Shown piece after piece: positions 54,716 through 63,507 of a stretch of DNA of 64,000 nucleotides; within the stretch, counting starts at the first letter, position 1, and the number at the start of each line of letters is the position of its first letter. The stretch is from Sphingopyxis sp. OPL5 (GTDB lineage: Bacteria > Pseudomonadota > Alphaproteobacteria > Sphingomonadales > Sphingomonadaceae). The stretch spans positions 1,730,001 through 1,794,000 of the forward strand of contig NZ_CP060725.1 of NCBI RefSeq assembly GCF_003797775.2, written 5' to 3'. The notes below the pieces were generated by a model. The model was not told the DNA's origin. It did no database searches and saw only the letters and a program-made list of their open reading frames with translations. The translations under genes were made by a program, and so were the position numbers.

Positions 54716-55729
54716 ATGCGGCACCTTCGCCAACATCCGCAGAATCTCCCCCCAAAATTGCCGGAAGTCGGCTTGATGCTCTACCCCGACTGCCAGATGG
54801 GCATGGTCAGCGGCATCACCGACCTCTTCCACGTCGCCGGCCGCTTCGCCGCCGAGCATGACCGCGCGCCCATCCGCGTCAGCCACTGGCGCCTCCAGGA
54901 CGGCGGAGGCTTCGCCCGCTGCTTCGACAGCCATCCAGACGAACCGGCGCGCAACGCACCGACGATCCTGATCGCGCCGGGCAGCCTCCACAAATTGCTC
55001 GAAGCCGACGAGGCGGTTCCCTACGCCCGCTGGCTGCTCGACCGCCACGCACAGGGCACGACGCTCGCCTCGACCTGCGGCGGCGCCTTCGCGCTCGCCG
55101 CGACCGGGCTGCTCGCCGGCCGCCCCGCGACCACCCACTGGTTCTTCGCCGACGAATTCCGCGCCCGCTTCCCCGACGTGCGTCTGGAATCGGATCGCAT
55201 GGTGATCGACGACGGCGACATCATCACCGCGGGCGGGCTGATGGCGTGGACCGACCTCGGGCTGCGCGTCGTCGAGCGCCTGCTCGGCCCGACGGTGATG
55301 ATGGAGACCGCGCGCTTCTTCCTGATCGACCCCGGCGGCCGCGAGCAGAAGAATTACGCGAGCTTCGCCCCGCGCCTCACCCACGGCGACGAAGCGATAT
55401 TGAAAGCGCAGCACTGGCTCCAGGCGAAGGAGGGCCGCATGGCGGGGGTCGCCGAACTCGCCGCCGAGGCGGGGCTGGAGGAACGCACCTTCCAGCGCCG
55501 ATTCAAGGCCGCGACGGGCATGACCCCGATCGAATATTCGCAGCATCTGCGCGTCGGCAAGGCGCGCGAACTGCTCGAGTTCACGCGCCGCACCGTCGAC
55601 CAGATCGCCTGGGCGGTGGGCTATGAAGACGCCGCAGCCTTCCGCAAACTCTTCCACCGGATCACCGGCCTGTCGCCGAACGACTATCGCCAGCGCTTCT
55701 CGACCGAAACGCTGGCGAGCGTCGCCTGA
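54716..55729 (+). CDS. GlxA-type AraC family transcription regulator
   Basis: A 337-residue protein from the ATG at 54716. An N-terminal DJ-1/PfpI-like domain (GLMLYPDCQMGMVSGITDLF; LASTCGGAFALAATGLLAGR) is followed by an AraC helix-turn-helix pair at about 240-330 (LAAEAGLEERTFQRRFKAAT; DQIAWAVGYEDAAAFRKLFH). The ligand is unknown. It is divergent from the hydrolase across 132 bases that should hold both promoters. Confidence 0.93.
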   Translation: MRHLRQHPQNLPPKLPEVGLMLYPDCQMGMVSGITDLFHVAGRFAAEHDRAPIRVSHWRLQDGGGFARCFDSHPDEPARNAPTILIAPGSLHKLLEADEAVPYARWLLDRHAQGTTLASTCGGAFALAATGLLAGRPATTHWFFADEFRARFPDVRLESDRMVIDDGDIITAGGLMAWTDLGLRVVERLLGPTVMMETARFFLIDPGGREQKNYASFAPRLTHGDEAILKAQHWLQAKEGRMAGVAELAAEAGLEERTFQRRFKAATGMTPIEYSQHLRVGKARELLEFTRRTVDQIAWAVGYEDAAAFRKLFHRITGLSPNDYRQRFSTETLASVA

Positions 55730-55761
55730 GATCCTCCCTGCGGCGAAGCCGCGGGGAGGAT
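55730..55761. terminator. Short family D hairpin between convergent genes
   Basis: GATCCTCCCTGCGGC and GCCGCGGGGAGGAT pair in a compact hairpin just past the regulator's stop and eight bases before the end of the TonB receptor gene. It probably terminates both transcripts. Confidence 0.6.
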
Positions 55762-55769
55762 TACTGTCC

Positions 55770-58241
55770 TCAGAAATTGAACTTCGCGCTCACCCCATAG
55801 GACGGGCTGCGCCCCGGAAAACGCACCGCGGTGTTGGCGTTGGTCGCCGCCGACTGCCAATAATAGGTGTCGGTGATATTCTTGCCCCACAGCGACACCT
55901 CCCACTGGCCATCCTGCTCATAGAGCGCGAGGCTGGCGTTCAATATGCCATAGCCCTTGATCTGCAGCGGCGCGAAATCCTCGATCGTGCTGCCGGTCTT
56001 CGACTGGTAGCGCCCGTTGAGGATCGCCCGCACGCCGAGCTTGTCGTTCACCGACGTGTCATAGGTGATCGTCGCCGCGCCCGAGAATTTCGGGCTGTAG
56101 GGGAAGGCGAAGCCGTCGAAATCGAACGGCGCGCCCGCGGCGTTGATCCCGACATAACCCTGCAATTCGGTCTTGAGCCAGGTGCCCGCGAGCGTCACGT
56201 TGAGCGCATCGGTCGCCTGGATGCTGACGTCGCCGTCGATCCCGTAAGCGCGCGACTTGGGGATATTGTCGAGGCGGAGCAGCGTCGTGTAGATCGGATC
56301 GGCGAAATAGACCGCGAGCTGCTTGTCGCGATAATCATAATAGAAGGCCGCGACATTGAGGTTCACCTTGCGGTCGGCGAGCGCCAGCTTGGTGCCGACT
56401 TCATAGGCGGTCAGTTCCTCCTGCTTCGCAGGGCGGTTCTGCGTCGCGATGTTCGCGGCGTTGACCGGGGTCGACCCCGATTTGTAACCGCGGCTGACCG
56501 ACGCATAGGCGAGTATGTCGTTGGTCGGCTCCCACGTCAGCGCCCCGCGCCAGGCGACATTGTCTTCCTTGAGGTTCGAGGTGACGAGGCCGAAGGTGCC
56601 GGTATCGACGTCATAGGTGTTGCACTGATTCGCCGTGATCGGCGCGGTGAAGGCGCCGTAGACCTGGAAAAAGAAGGCGCGGTTGAACAGGTTGACGTTG
56701 GGCAGCATCGACCCGTTGAGGTCGCGCGAGCAGCCCTGATATTCCTGCCGGTCCTCGGTGTAGCGCGCCCCGGTGGTCAGTTTCAGCGTGTCCGACAGCT
56801 CCCAGTCGGCGCTGGCGAACAGGCTGAAGGTCTCGGTGTCGAAATCGGCGACGTCGCGATAGGTGCGGAACGCGGTGGCGACATCGGCGGCGGTAAAACC
56901 CTGACTGTTGAACGGGGTGTTCAAGAGGCCAAGCTGGACGATCAGCGCCCGGATCGCGCCGACATTGGCATTCTGCCCCAGCAAGGTCTGGTTGGTGTCG
57001 GAAACGACATCCTTGGCATAATAGCCGCCGACGACCCATTCGGCGGGGCCGGTCGATCCCTGGAAGCGCAATTCCTGCGAAAAGCTCTCGATCTTGCCCT
57101 GCGCCCGCTGGATCAGGATCTCATAGGGCGCGCCGCTCCAGTCATAGGTCGCGTCGCGATTGACCTTGTTATAGCCGGTCAGCGAGATGAAGCTCAAATC
57201 GCTCGTCAGGTCGAACTGGATGAGGCCGCGCAAGCCCAGGAAATCGCTGTCCTCCTGCAGCGGCCCGTCGATCCCGGTGCCGCGCCCGATATTGGGGCCG
57301 CGCTGCGACAGCGGTGCCCAGTCGGCGCTGTTCGAATCCCATTTGGGGCCGTTGGCGGCGATATAGGCGGGCAGTCCCGGCGCGTTGAACAGGCTGAACA
57401 GCGTGCCGTTGGCGGGATCGGTGTTCGGGGTGAACCCCACCGCCTGCCCCGCGAGCGTGTCCGACTTGTTGATCCAGAAATTGCCGCCAAGCTCGATCTT
57501 CATCCCCTCGACCGGCTCGGCGGTCAGCGTCAGCCGGCCGCCATAGCGGTGCACCTCGCCCAGGCTCTCGTCGCGCGAGATGCTGTGCTGCCAGCCGTCC
57601 CAGCTGTCCTCGGTGCGAAAGGCGGCGCGGATCGCGATATCCTGCCCCAGCGGGATGTTGAGATGACCTTCGCTGTTGAGCGTCTTTTCGCTGCCGAGAT
57701 CGACCGCGACCCCGCCCGAGAACTCGCCGAACTTCGGCTTGGCGGTGATGAAATTGACCAGCCCGCCGGTGGTGTTGCGGCCATAGAGCGTGCCCTGCGG
57801 ACCCTTGAGCACTTCGACGCGCTCGAGGTCATAGACCGGCCCGCTGTTCATGAACGGATAGGCGAGCGCGACCTCGTCCTGATAGGTGCCGACGGTCGAG
57901 GTCGCCGACAGGTTGATCGTGTTGAAGCCGATCCCGCGCAGCGTATAGATCGGGATGCCCTGATAGCCGCGCGAGACGTTGAGGCTGGGCACCACCGCCT
58001 GCAGATCCTCGGTCGAGGTCACGCGCAGATTTTCGAGCGTATCGCCCGAAAAAGCCTGGATCGCGAGGCCGACGTCGTTGATGCTTTCGGCGCGGCGCTG
58101 CGCGGTCACGACGATCGCGCCGTCGTCGGCGGCCTCGGTCTCCGCCGCCGGCGGCGCATTTTGTGCCAGCACCGGCTGGCTTGCCATCATCGCCGCCCAT
58201 GCCACTCCGGCCAGACCCATTGCACGCACCGCACCCGCCAT
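55770..58241 (-). CDS. TonB-dependent outer-membrane receptor
   Basis: An 823-residue receptor. It has a signal peptide (to PVLAQ), a plug domain opening with IVVTAQR at 43-49 and containing VEVLKGPQGTLYGRNTTGG, then a beta-barrel ending in GVSAKFNF with terminal Phe. GGGAGAGAAG precedes the ATG. It imports a ligand across the outer membrane with TonB energy; sphingomonads often use such receptors for hydrophobic substrates. Two palindromic operator sites lie 25-56 bases upstream, shared with the divergent TetR gene. Confidence 0.95.
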   Translation of the reverse strand: MAGAVRAMGLAGVAWAAMMASQPVLAQNAPPAAETEAADDGAIVVTAQRRAESINDVGLAIQAFSGDTLENLRVTSTEDLQAVVPSLNVSRGYQGIPIYTLRGIGFNTINLSATSTVGTYQDEVALAYPFMNSGPVYDLERVEVLKGPQGTLYGRNTTGGLVNFITAKPKFGEFSGGVAVDLGSEKTLNSEGHLNIPLGQDIAIRAAFRTEDSWDGWQHSISRDESLGEVHRYGGRLTLTAEPVEGMKIELGGNFWINKSDTLAGQAVGFTPNTDPANGTLFSLFNAPGLPAYIAANGPKWDSNSADWAPLSQRGPNIGRGTGIDGPLQEDSDFLGLRGLIQFDLTSDLSFISLTGYNKVNRDATYDWSGAPYEILIQRAQGKIESFSQELRFQGSTGPAEWVVGGYYAKDVVSDTNQTLLGQNANVGAIRALIVQLGLLNTPFNSQGFTAADVATAFRTYRDVADFDTETFSLFASADWELSDTLKLTTGARYTEDRQEYQGCSRDLNGSMLPNVNLFNRAFFFQVYGAFTAPITANQCNTYDVDTGTFGLVTSNLKEDNVAWRGALTWEPTNDILAYASVSRGYKSGSTPVNAANIATQNRPAKQEELTAYEVGTKLALADRKVNLNVAAFYYDYRDKQLAVYFADPIYTTLLRLDNIPKSRAYGIDGDVSIQATDALNVTLAGTWLKTELQGYVGINAAGAPFDFDGFAFPYSPKFSGAATITYDTSVNDKLGVRAILNGRYQSKTGSTIEDFAPLQIKGYGILNASLALYEQDGQWEVSLWGKNITDTYYWQSAATNANTAVRFPGRSPSYGVSAKFNF

Positions 58242-58265
58242 CTTCTCTCTCCCTGATGAAGCTTA

Positions 58266-58297
58266 TTATCAGCGATGATAGTTATCAATCGTGATAG
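58266..58297. promoter_or_regulatory. Two abutting TTATCA-N4-TGATAG operator sites
   Basis: TTATCAGCGATGATAG (58266-58281) and TTATCAATCGTGATAG (58282-58297) lie end to end. They are between the TonB receptor and TetR starts and should let one repressor control both, including the regulator itself. The same palindrome is at 58995 and 61461. Confidence 0.75.
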
Positions 58298-58356
58298 ATT
58301 ATGCAACCGGCAATTGCATTTTGCGGACAATGATGGTCTGTCGGCGGCAAGGAGCG

Positions 58357-59007
58357 ATGATGGCCACCCGAAGTGAAAAGGCGGAAAGCCGCACGCGCGG
58401 CTCGATCCGCGACGCCCTGCTGGACGCGGCGAGCGCGCTGATGCGCGAACAGGACAAGATCGATATCGGCATCGTCGAGATCGCGGCGCGCGCCGGGGTC
58501 AACCACGGCATGATCCGCTATTATTTCGGCGACAAGGAAGGCATGCTCGCGGCGCTGCTCGACCGCGACGTGATCCGCGCGATCCGCCAGCTCGACGCCT
58601 TGTTCCGCCTGCCCGTCACCCCGACGGCGCGGATGCGCATCCATCTCGAGGGCATTCTCGATACCTATTACCGCATCCCGTACCTCAACCGCCTGATCCA
58701 ATATATGGTCCGCGACGCCGAACCCGAGCGGGTGCGGCACATCGGCGACGAACTTCTGTCGAAGATCGCGGGCGCGCAGGCGCGGATGATCGAGGAGGGC
58801 ATCGCGGCGGGCGAGTTCAATCCCGTCGATCCCAAGCTCTTTTACTTCAACACGATCGGCGCCGCGGACGGCCTCTATTCGAATCGCCTGACGCTGCAGG
58901 TCGTGTTCAAGGGCAAGCCGCACGCCGACGATGATCTCCATGCACGCTATCGCGAACACACGGTCGAGACATTGCTCGCCGGACTCGTCAAAAATTATCA
59001 GACTTGA
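58357..59007 (+). CDS. TetR/AcrR family transcription regulator
   Basis: A product of about 216 residues from the ATG at 58357 (or 58360), behind AAGGAG. The helix-turn-helix is at about 15-60, with IVEIAARAGVNHGMIRYYFG and DKEGMLAALLD. The larger C-terminal domain would bind the ligand, probably a CoA thioester or related pathway compound. The two abutting palindromes in its promoter gap and further copies beside neighbouring genes suggest it represses the whole block. Confidence 0.93.
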   Translation: MMATRSEKAESRTRGSIRDALLDAASALMREQDKIDIGIVEIAARAGVNHGMIRYYFGDKEGMLAALLDRDVIRAIRQLDALFRLPVTPTARMRIHLEGILDTYYRIPYLNRLIQYMVRDAEPERVRHIGDELLSKIAGAQARMIEEGIAAGEFNPVDPKLFYFNTIGAADGLYSNRLTLQVVFKGKPHADDDLHARYREHTVETLLAGLVKNYQT

Positions 59008-59010
59008 TAA
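58995..59010. promoter_or_regulatory. TTATCA-N4-TGATAA operator before an acyl-CoA dehydrogenase gene
   Basis: TTATCAGACTTGATAA, a perfect six-base-arm palindrome. It overlaps the TetR stop codon and ends 28 bases before the dehydrogenase ATG. Confidence 0.75.
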
Positions 59011-59038
59011 TTAGGCGTCGCACGCGCATAGCCGGGTC

Positions 59039-60136
59039 ATGAATCTCGAACCCGACGACGACCAACGCCTGCTCCGTGACGCACTCACGCGCTTCCTGGC
59101 GCAGCAATTGCCGTTCGAAAAGCGCCGCACGATGCGCGATTCGACCGCGCAGCTCGCGCTGTGGCGCGCCGCCGACGCGGCGATCGGCATCGGCGCGGCG
59201 GCGCTGCCCGACAGCATCGGCGGCTTCGGCGGCGGGCGCGTCGCGGCGATGATCGTCGCCGAGGAACTTGGCGCCGCGCTCGCGGTCACCCCCTATATCG
59301 ACTGTCACATTCTCACCGCCGAATTGCTGCTCGCGCTCGGCGAGAGTGCGCGCGCCGCCGCCATTGCGCGCGGCGAGGCGCTGATCGTCACCGCGATCGA
59401 GGAACCCGCGACGCGCGGCGACATCGGCGCGATCGCGGCGCGGGCGACCCCCGCCGACGACGGCTGGACGCTGGCCGGGCGCAAGATCGCGGTCGCCTTC
59501 GCGGCCGAGGCCGACCATATCGTCGTGCCCGCCCGGGACGCCGAGGATGATTTGCGCCTGTACCTCGTGCCGGCCGCATCGCTTGCCGGCCGGCTCCATG
59601 CCTATTGGACGATCGACGACATGCCCGCCGCCGACCTCGATCTCGATGGACTGTGGGTCGACAGCGCCGCCGAAATCGGGCGCGAGCAGGATGGCGAAGC
59701 CGCGCTGCAGGCCGCCGTCGACGCCGCCATCGCCGCGCTCGCCGCCGAGGCGGCCGGACTCGCGCGCGTGCTGCTCGACGACACCCTGCTTTACGCCAAG
59801 CAGCGCAAGCAGTTCGGCGCGACGCTGTCGAGCTTTCAGGCACTCCAGCACCGCATGGTCGACATGCTGATGCTGCGCGAGGCGATTTCCGCCGCCGCGA
59901 TGCTCGCCGCGCTTAAGCCCGGCGACGCGCAGGCGACCGCCGCCGCCAAGGCGACGATCGGCGACGCGCTGCGCAAGATCGGGCAGGAAGCGGTCCAACT
60001 CCACGGCGCGATGGGCATGACCGAGGAACTGCGCGTCGGTCATTATTTTAAACGCGCCACCGCGATCGAGCAACGGCTGGGGACCAGCGAGCTGCATGTC
60101 GCGCGCTATTCGGCGGGGATGGCCGCAGCCTCATAA
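59039..60136 (+). CDS. Acyl-CoA dehydrogenase, short subunit type
   Basis: A 365-residue flavoprotein with the usual three-part fold: N-terminal helices, a beta domain (AARATPADDGWTLAGRKIAV), and a C-terminal helical domain (RKQFGATLSSFQALQHRMVD; LHGAMGMTEELRVGHYFKRA). It is shorter than the second dehydrogenase, and the usual Glu in the EGT position is not evident. Such short forms often pair with a longer one in steroid and terpenoid side-chain oxidation. An operator lies just before it. Confidence 0.9.
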   Translation: MNLEPDDDQRLLRDALTRFLAQQLPFEKRRTMRDSTAQLALWRAADAAIGIGAAALPDSIGGFGGGRVAAMIVAEELGAALAVTPYIDCHILTAELLLALGESARAAAIARGEALIVTAIEEPATRGDIGAIAARATPADDGWTLAGRKIAVAFAAEADHIVVPARDAEDDLRLYLVPAASLAGRLHAYWTIDDMPAADLDLDGLWVDSAAEIGREQDGEAALQAAVDAAIAALAAEAAGLARVLLDDTLLYAKQRKQFGATLSSFQALQHRMVDMLMLREAISAAAMLAALKPGDAQATAAAKATIGDALRKIGQEAVQLHGAMGMTEELRVGHYFKRATAIEQRLGTSELHVARYSAGMAAAS

Positions 60137-60140
60137 GCCT

Positions 60141-60221
60141 CGTCATTGCGAGCGCAGCGAAGCAATCGAGAGCGGTTTACGCGACTCTGGATTGCCGCGT
60201 CGCTACGCCCCTCACAATGAC
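60141..60221. repeat. Dispersed palindrome, family A, copy 3
   Basis: It begins CGTCATTGCGAGCGCAGCGA and ends CTCACAATGAC. It separates the two convergent acyl-CoA dehydrogenase genes. Confidence 0.8.
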
Positions 60222-60227
60222 AATGGG

Positions 60228-61439
60228 TCAAAGCCCCAGCACCGCCTTCGCCAATATATTCCGCTGGATTTCGTTCGACCCGGCATAGATCGACCCGGCG
60301 CGCTCGTTGAAATAGCGCAGCGGCGCCACCGCCTGCCACGCCGCACCGGTCACATGGCCGTCCCCGGGCACGACATGCGCCGGCACCGCGGCGCCCGGCA
60401 TGCCCGCGTGCGGCTGGAACGCCAGCCCCGCCGGTCCCGCCGCCTCGCAGGCGAGTTCGGTGATATGCTGCGCCAGCTCGGTCGACAGGATCTTGAGCAT
60501 CGACGCCATGACGCCGACGCTTTCGCCCTGCCCCGCCCCCGACAGCAGTTTGAGCTCGATCATCTCCAATATGTCGACCCGGATGCGCGCCCTGGCGAGC
60601 TTGTGCGCGAACACCGCATCGCCCTCCATCGTCCCCTGCGCCTGCTTCGCCAGCGCATCGACGCGCATCGCCAGCGCCGGCGCGTGCGCCGATCCGCCGC
60701 GTTCGAATTCGAGCAGATATTTGGCGACGCTCCAACCGCGATCGACTTCGCCGATGACATTCGCCCGCGCCGAGCGCGCATCGTCGAAAAACACCTCGGC
60801 CTGGATCTGCTCGCCCGAAATCATCGTCAGCGGGCGCACCGTCACCCCCGGCTGGTCCATCGGCACGAGCAGGAAGGTGATCCCCTGCTGCGGCCGCTCA
60901 TGCTTCGACGTGCGCACCAGGCAGAAGATCCAGTTCGCCTCGCTCGCATGCGTCGTCCAGATCTTCGACCCGTTGAGCACGAAATCATCGCCATCCGCCA
61001 CCGCGCTCATCTGCAGCGAGGCGAGATCGGAACCCGCCCCCGGTTCCGAATAGCCCTGACAGAAAAACACCTCGCCGGTCAGGATGCGCGGCAGGAACCA
61101 GTCCTTCTGCTCCGCCGTGCCGAACGCGGCGATGACATGCGCCACCATATGGATGCCCATCGGCGAAACCGACGGTGCCCCGGCGCGCGCGCGTTCGCGG
61201 GCGTAGAGATAAAATTGCGCCGGGGTCCAGTCGCGCCCGCCATGTTCGGGCAACCAATGCGGCGCCGCCAGCCCCTCGGCGTGCAACCGCGCCTGCCAGT
61301 CCATCGACACATGATGGTCGGGATAGACGCTCGTCGCGCCCTCGGCACCCGCGCGCAGTTCGGGGGTCAGCGCGCGCGCCAGCAGCGCGCGTATCTCGGC
61401 CGCGAAAGCCTCTTCGTCGGCGCTCCAGTTCAGGTCCAT
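60228..61439 (-). CDS. Acyl-CoA dehydrogenase, long subunit type
   Basis: A 403-residue flavoprotein. FAD- and substrate-contact segments are clear: CQGYSEPGAGSDLASLQMSA, FVLNGSKIWTTHASEANWIF, and RAGSIYAGSNEIQRNILAKA at the end. In medium-chain enzymes the last segment reads IYEGT-x-QIQR with catalytic Glu; here it is IYAGSNEIQR, so the base must come from elsewhere, perhaps a partner subunit. Its promoter gap, shared with the oxygenase gene, holds an operator. Confidence 0.92.
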   Translation of the reverse strand: MDLNWSADEEAFAAEIRALLARALTPELRAGAEGATSVYPDHHVSMDWQARLHAEGLAAPHWLPEHGGRDWTPAQFYLYARERARAGAPSVSPMGIHMVAHVIAAFGTAEQKDWFLPRILTGEVFFCQGYSEPGAGSDLASLQMSAVADGDDFVLNGSKIWTTHASEANWIFCLVRTSKHERPQQGITFLLVPMDQPGVTVRPLTMISGEQIQAEVFFDDARSARANVIGEVDRGWSVAKYLLEFERGGSAHAPALAMRVDALAKQAQGTMEGDAVFAHKLARARIRVDILEMIELKLLSGAGQGESVGVMASMLKILSTELAQHITELACEAAGPAGLAFQPHAGMPGAAVPAHVVPGDGHVTGAAWQAVAPLRYFNERAGSIYAGSNEIQRNILAKAVLGL

Positions 61440-61459
61440 CGTCTCGTCCGTTGCATATA

Positions 61460-61477
61460 GTTATCACATCTGATAAC
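61460..61477. promoter_or_regulatory. GTTATCA-N4-TGATAAC operator between divergent genes
   Basis: GTTATCACATCTGATAAC has perfect seven-base arms. It lies 20 bases upstream of the long dehydrogenase start and 39 bases upstream of the MpaB-type oxygenase start. Confidence 0.78.
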
Positions 61478-61516
61478 AACTTTTCCGACGGGGTCAATCG
61501 CGACCGGGGGATAAGC

Positions 61517-62374
61517 ATGAACCGCATGACCAATATGGCGCCCGGCATGGCGATCGATTTCACCAAACCGGCGGGCGAGGCCGCGCTGCTCGCCCCCGAT
61601 TCGCTGCAATGGCGTATCTTCAAAAACCCCGTCGCGATGGCGGTCGGCGGGGTCGCGGCGGTGCTGCTCGAATTCGCCGACGCGCGCATCCGCTCGGGGG
61701 TGTGGGACCATTCGATCTACAAGGTCGATCCGATCGGCCGTTCGCAGCGCACCGGCATGGCGGCGATGGTCGGCGTCTATGGCCCCGCCAGCGCCGCGCG
61801 CCGCGTGATCGGCGGGGTCAACCGCATGCACGCGAAGGTGTCGGGCGAAACCCCCAAGGGCGAAGCTTACACCGCGCTCGACCCCGAACTGCTGAACTGG
61901 GTCTATGCCACCGCCCAATATGGCTTCCTCACCGCCTATCACCGTTTCGTGCGCCCGCTGACCGCCGCCGAACAGGCGCGCTTCTGGGCCGACGGCCAGC
62001 CCGTCGCCGAGCTGTACGGCGTGACCTATACCCCCAGGTCCGAAGCCGAATTCCTCGCGATGATGGAAGAATTACTGCCGCGCTTCGAACCGCATCCGAT
62101 CAACAGCGAATTCCTCGACATCATCCGTTCGGGCCGCGCCGCGCCGTCGGTGCCGCGCTTCCTGCACAAGGCGCTGGCGCGCGCCGCGGTGTCGCTGCTC
62201 CCGCCCGTGGTACGCGAACGACTAGCCCTCGGCCCCGAACATGACCTCGGCACCCGCGACCGGATCATGGTCAAGGCGATGGGCAAGCTCGCCGACCGGC
62301 GCAAGGACCCGTCCTCGCCCGCATGGCAGGCCGCCTTACGCCTCGGCCTTCCGGGCGATACCGCCTGGCGGTGA
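61517..62374 (+). CDS. MpaB-family (DUF2236) oxygenase-like protein
   Basis: A 285-residue product from the ATG at 61517, after GGGGGAT. It has the family's core: PVAMAVGGVAAVLLEFADAR, THTP-like motifs replaced by KVDPIGRSQRTGMAAMVGVY, and LDPELLNWVYATAQYGFLTA with a helix rich in Tyr and His (YHRFVRPL). Members include the latex-clearing oxygenase and mycophenolic acid enzyme B, which bind haem and cut carbon-carbon bonds. Haem ligands cannot be fixed here. It belongs to the operator-linked block. Confidence 0.85.
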   Translation: MNRMTNMAPGMAIDFTKPAGEAALLAPDSLQWRIFKNPVAMAVGGVAAVLLEFADARIRSGVWDHSIYKVDPIGRSQRTGMAAMVGVYGPASAARRVIGGVNRMHAKVSGETPKGEAYTALDPELLNWVYATAQYGFLTAYHRFVRPLTAAEQARFWADGQPVAELYGVTYTPRSEAEFLAMMEELLPRFEPHPINSEFLDIIRSGRAAPSVPRFLHKALARAAVSLLPPVVRERLALGPEHDLGTRDRIMVKAMGKLADRRKDPSSPAWQAALRLGLPGDTAWR

Positions 62375-62393
62375 ACCCAATCGGATAATGGAT

Positions 62394-62476
62394 CGTCATT
62401 GCGAGCGAAGCGAAGCAATCCAGAGCGGGTTACGCACGCTCTGGATTGCCGCGTCGCTTCGCTCCTCGCAATGACG
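62394..62476. repeat. Dispersed palindrome, family A, copy 4
   Basis: CGTCATTGCGAGCGAAGCGA at one end and CTCCTCGCAATGACG at the other, with CAATCCAGAG/CTCTGGATTG in the middle. It lies between the oxygenase and epoxide hydrolase genes. Confidence 0.85.
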
Positions 62477-62490
62477 AAGCCTTTAGGGCA

Positions 62491-63474
62491 ATGATCCACG
62501 CGATGAATCAGAGACCGCAGCTTTTCACCGCCCCCGACGGCGTCCGCATCGCCGCCGAGGTCGCGGGCTCCGGACCGCTCGTCCTGTTCGTCCACGGCTT
62601 CCCCGAACTGCGCCAGTCGTGGCACCGGCTCGCCCCGGCGGTCGCCGCCGCCGGTTATCGCACCGCCGCGATCGACGTCCGCGGCTATGGCGACAGCGAC
62701 CGCCCCGAAGCGATCGATGCGTATCGCATGGAGGCGATCGTCGCCGATCTCGTCGCGGTCGCCGATGCCCTCTCGCCCGAGGCGCCGGCGACGCTCGTCG
62801 GCCACGACTGGGGCGCCTCGATCGTCTGGAACAGCGTCATGGCGCGCCCCGACCGCTTCGGCGCGGTCGCCGCGCTGTCGATCCCCTGGCTCGGCCGCGC
62901 CGCCGCGCCGTTCGACGCGATGTTCAAGCGCCGCTTCACCGACAAGGGCCGCTTTTTCTACCAGGCCTATTTTCAGGAGCCCGGCGTCGCCGAGGCCGAG
63001 CTCGAGGCCGATCCGGCGCGTTTCCTCCACGCCTTCTATCACAGCATCTCGGGCGACGCCGCGCCCGGCGACTGGCCGAACGACAAGCCGGACGGCGCCA
63101 AACTGCTCGACGGGCTACGCTTCCCCGACGCGCTCCCGGCATGGCTCGACCCCGGATATTTCGCGCATGCCTCCGCGACCTTCGCGCGCACCGGCTTCGC
63201 GGGAGCGCTGGGTCGCTATCGCAACCATGGCCGCGACTTCGACTGGGCGGGCGGCTTCGACCCCGTCATCCGCCGCCCCGCGCTGTTCATCGGCGGCAGC
63301 AGCGACCCCGCGCTCGTCCTCGGCACCGCCGACCCGGTCCCGCTGATGCGCGAGGTCGTGCCCGATGTGGAAGCGCATATGCTCGCGGGTTGCGGCCACT
63401 GGACGCAGGCCGAACGCGCCGCCGAGGTCGAGGTCTTGCTCATTCCCTGGCTCCGGCGCACCGTCCCCGCCTGA
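62491..63474 (+). CDS. Epoxide hydrolase, alpha/beta fold
   Basis: A 327-residue enzyme (starts at 62491 or 62503). HGFPE at 35-39 forms the oxyanion site, the nucleophile is D106 in GHDWGASIVW, and cap-domain Tyr is in FFYQAYFQEPGVAEAELE (Y157). The His is H303 in GCGHWTQAE. The pattern matches soluble epoxide hydrolases, which open epoxides to diols. It follows the MpaB-type oxygenase, so it may act on an oxygenated intermediate. Confidence 0.92.
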   Translation: MIHAMNQRPQLFTAPDGVRIAAEVAGSGPLVLFVHGFPELRQSWHRLAPAVAAAGYRTAAIDVRGYGDSDRPEAIDAYRMEAIVADLVAVADALSPEAPATLVGHDWGASIVWNSVMARPDRFGAVAALSIPWLGRAAAPFDAMFKRRFTDKGRFFYQAYFQEPGVAEAELEADPARFLHAFYHSISGDAAPGDWPNDKPDGAKLLDGLRFPDALPAWLDPGYFAHASATFARTGFAGALGRYRNHGRDFDWAGGFDPVIRRPALFIGGSSDPALVLGTADPVPLMREVVPDVEAHMLAGCGHWTQAERAAEVEVLLIPWLRRTVPA

Positions 63475-63507
63475 CCTGCCTAAGCTCGTCTAAGCTCGTC
63501 TAAGCGC

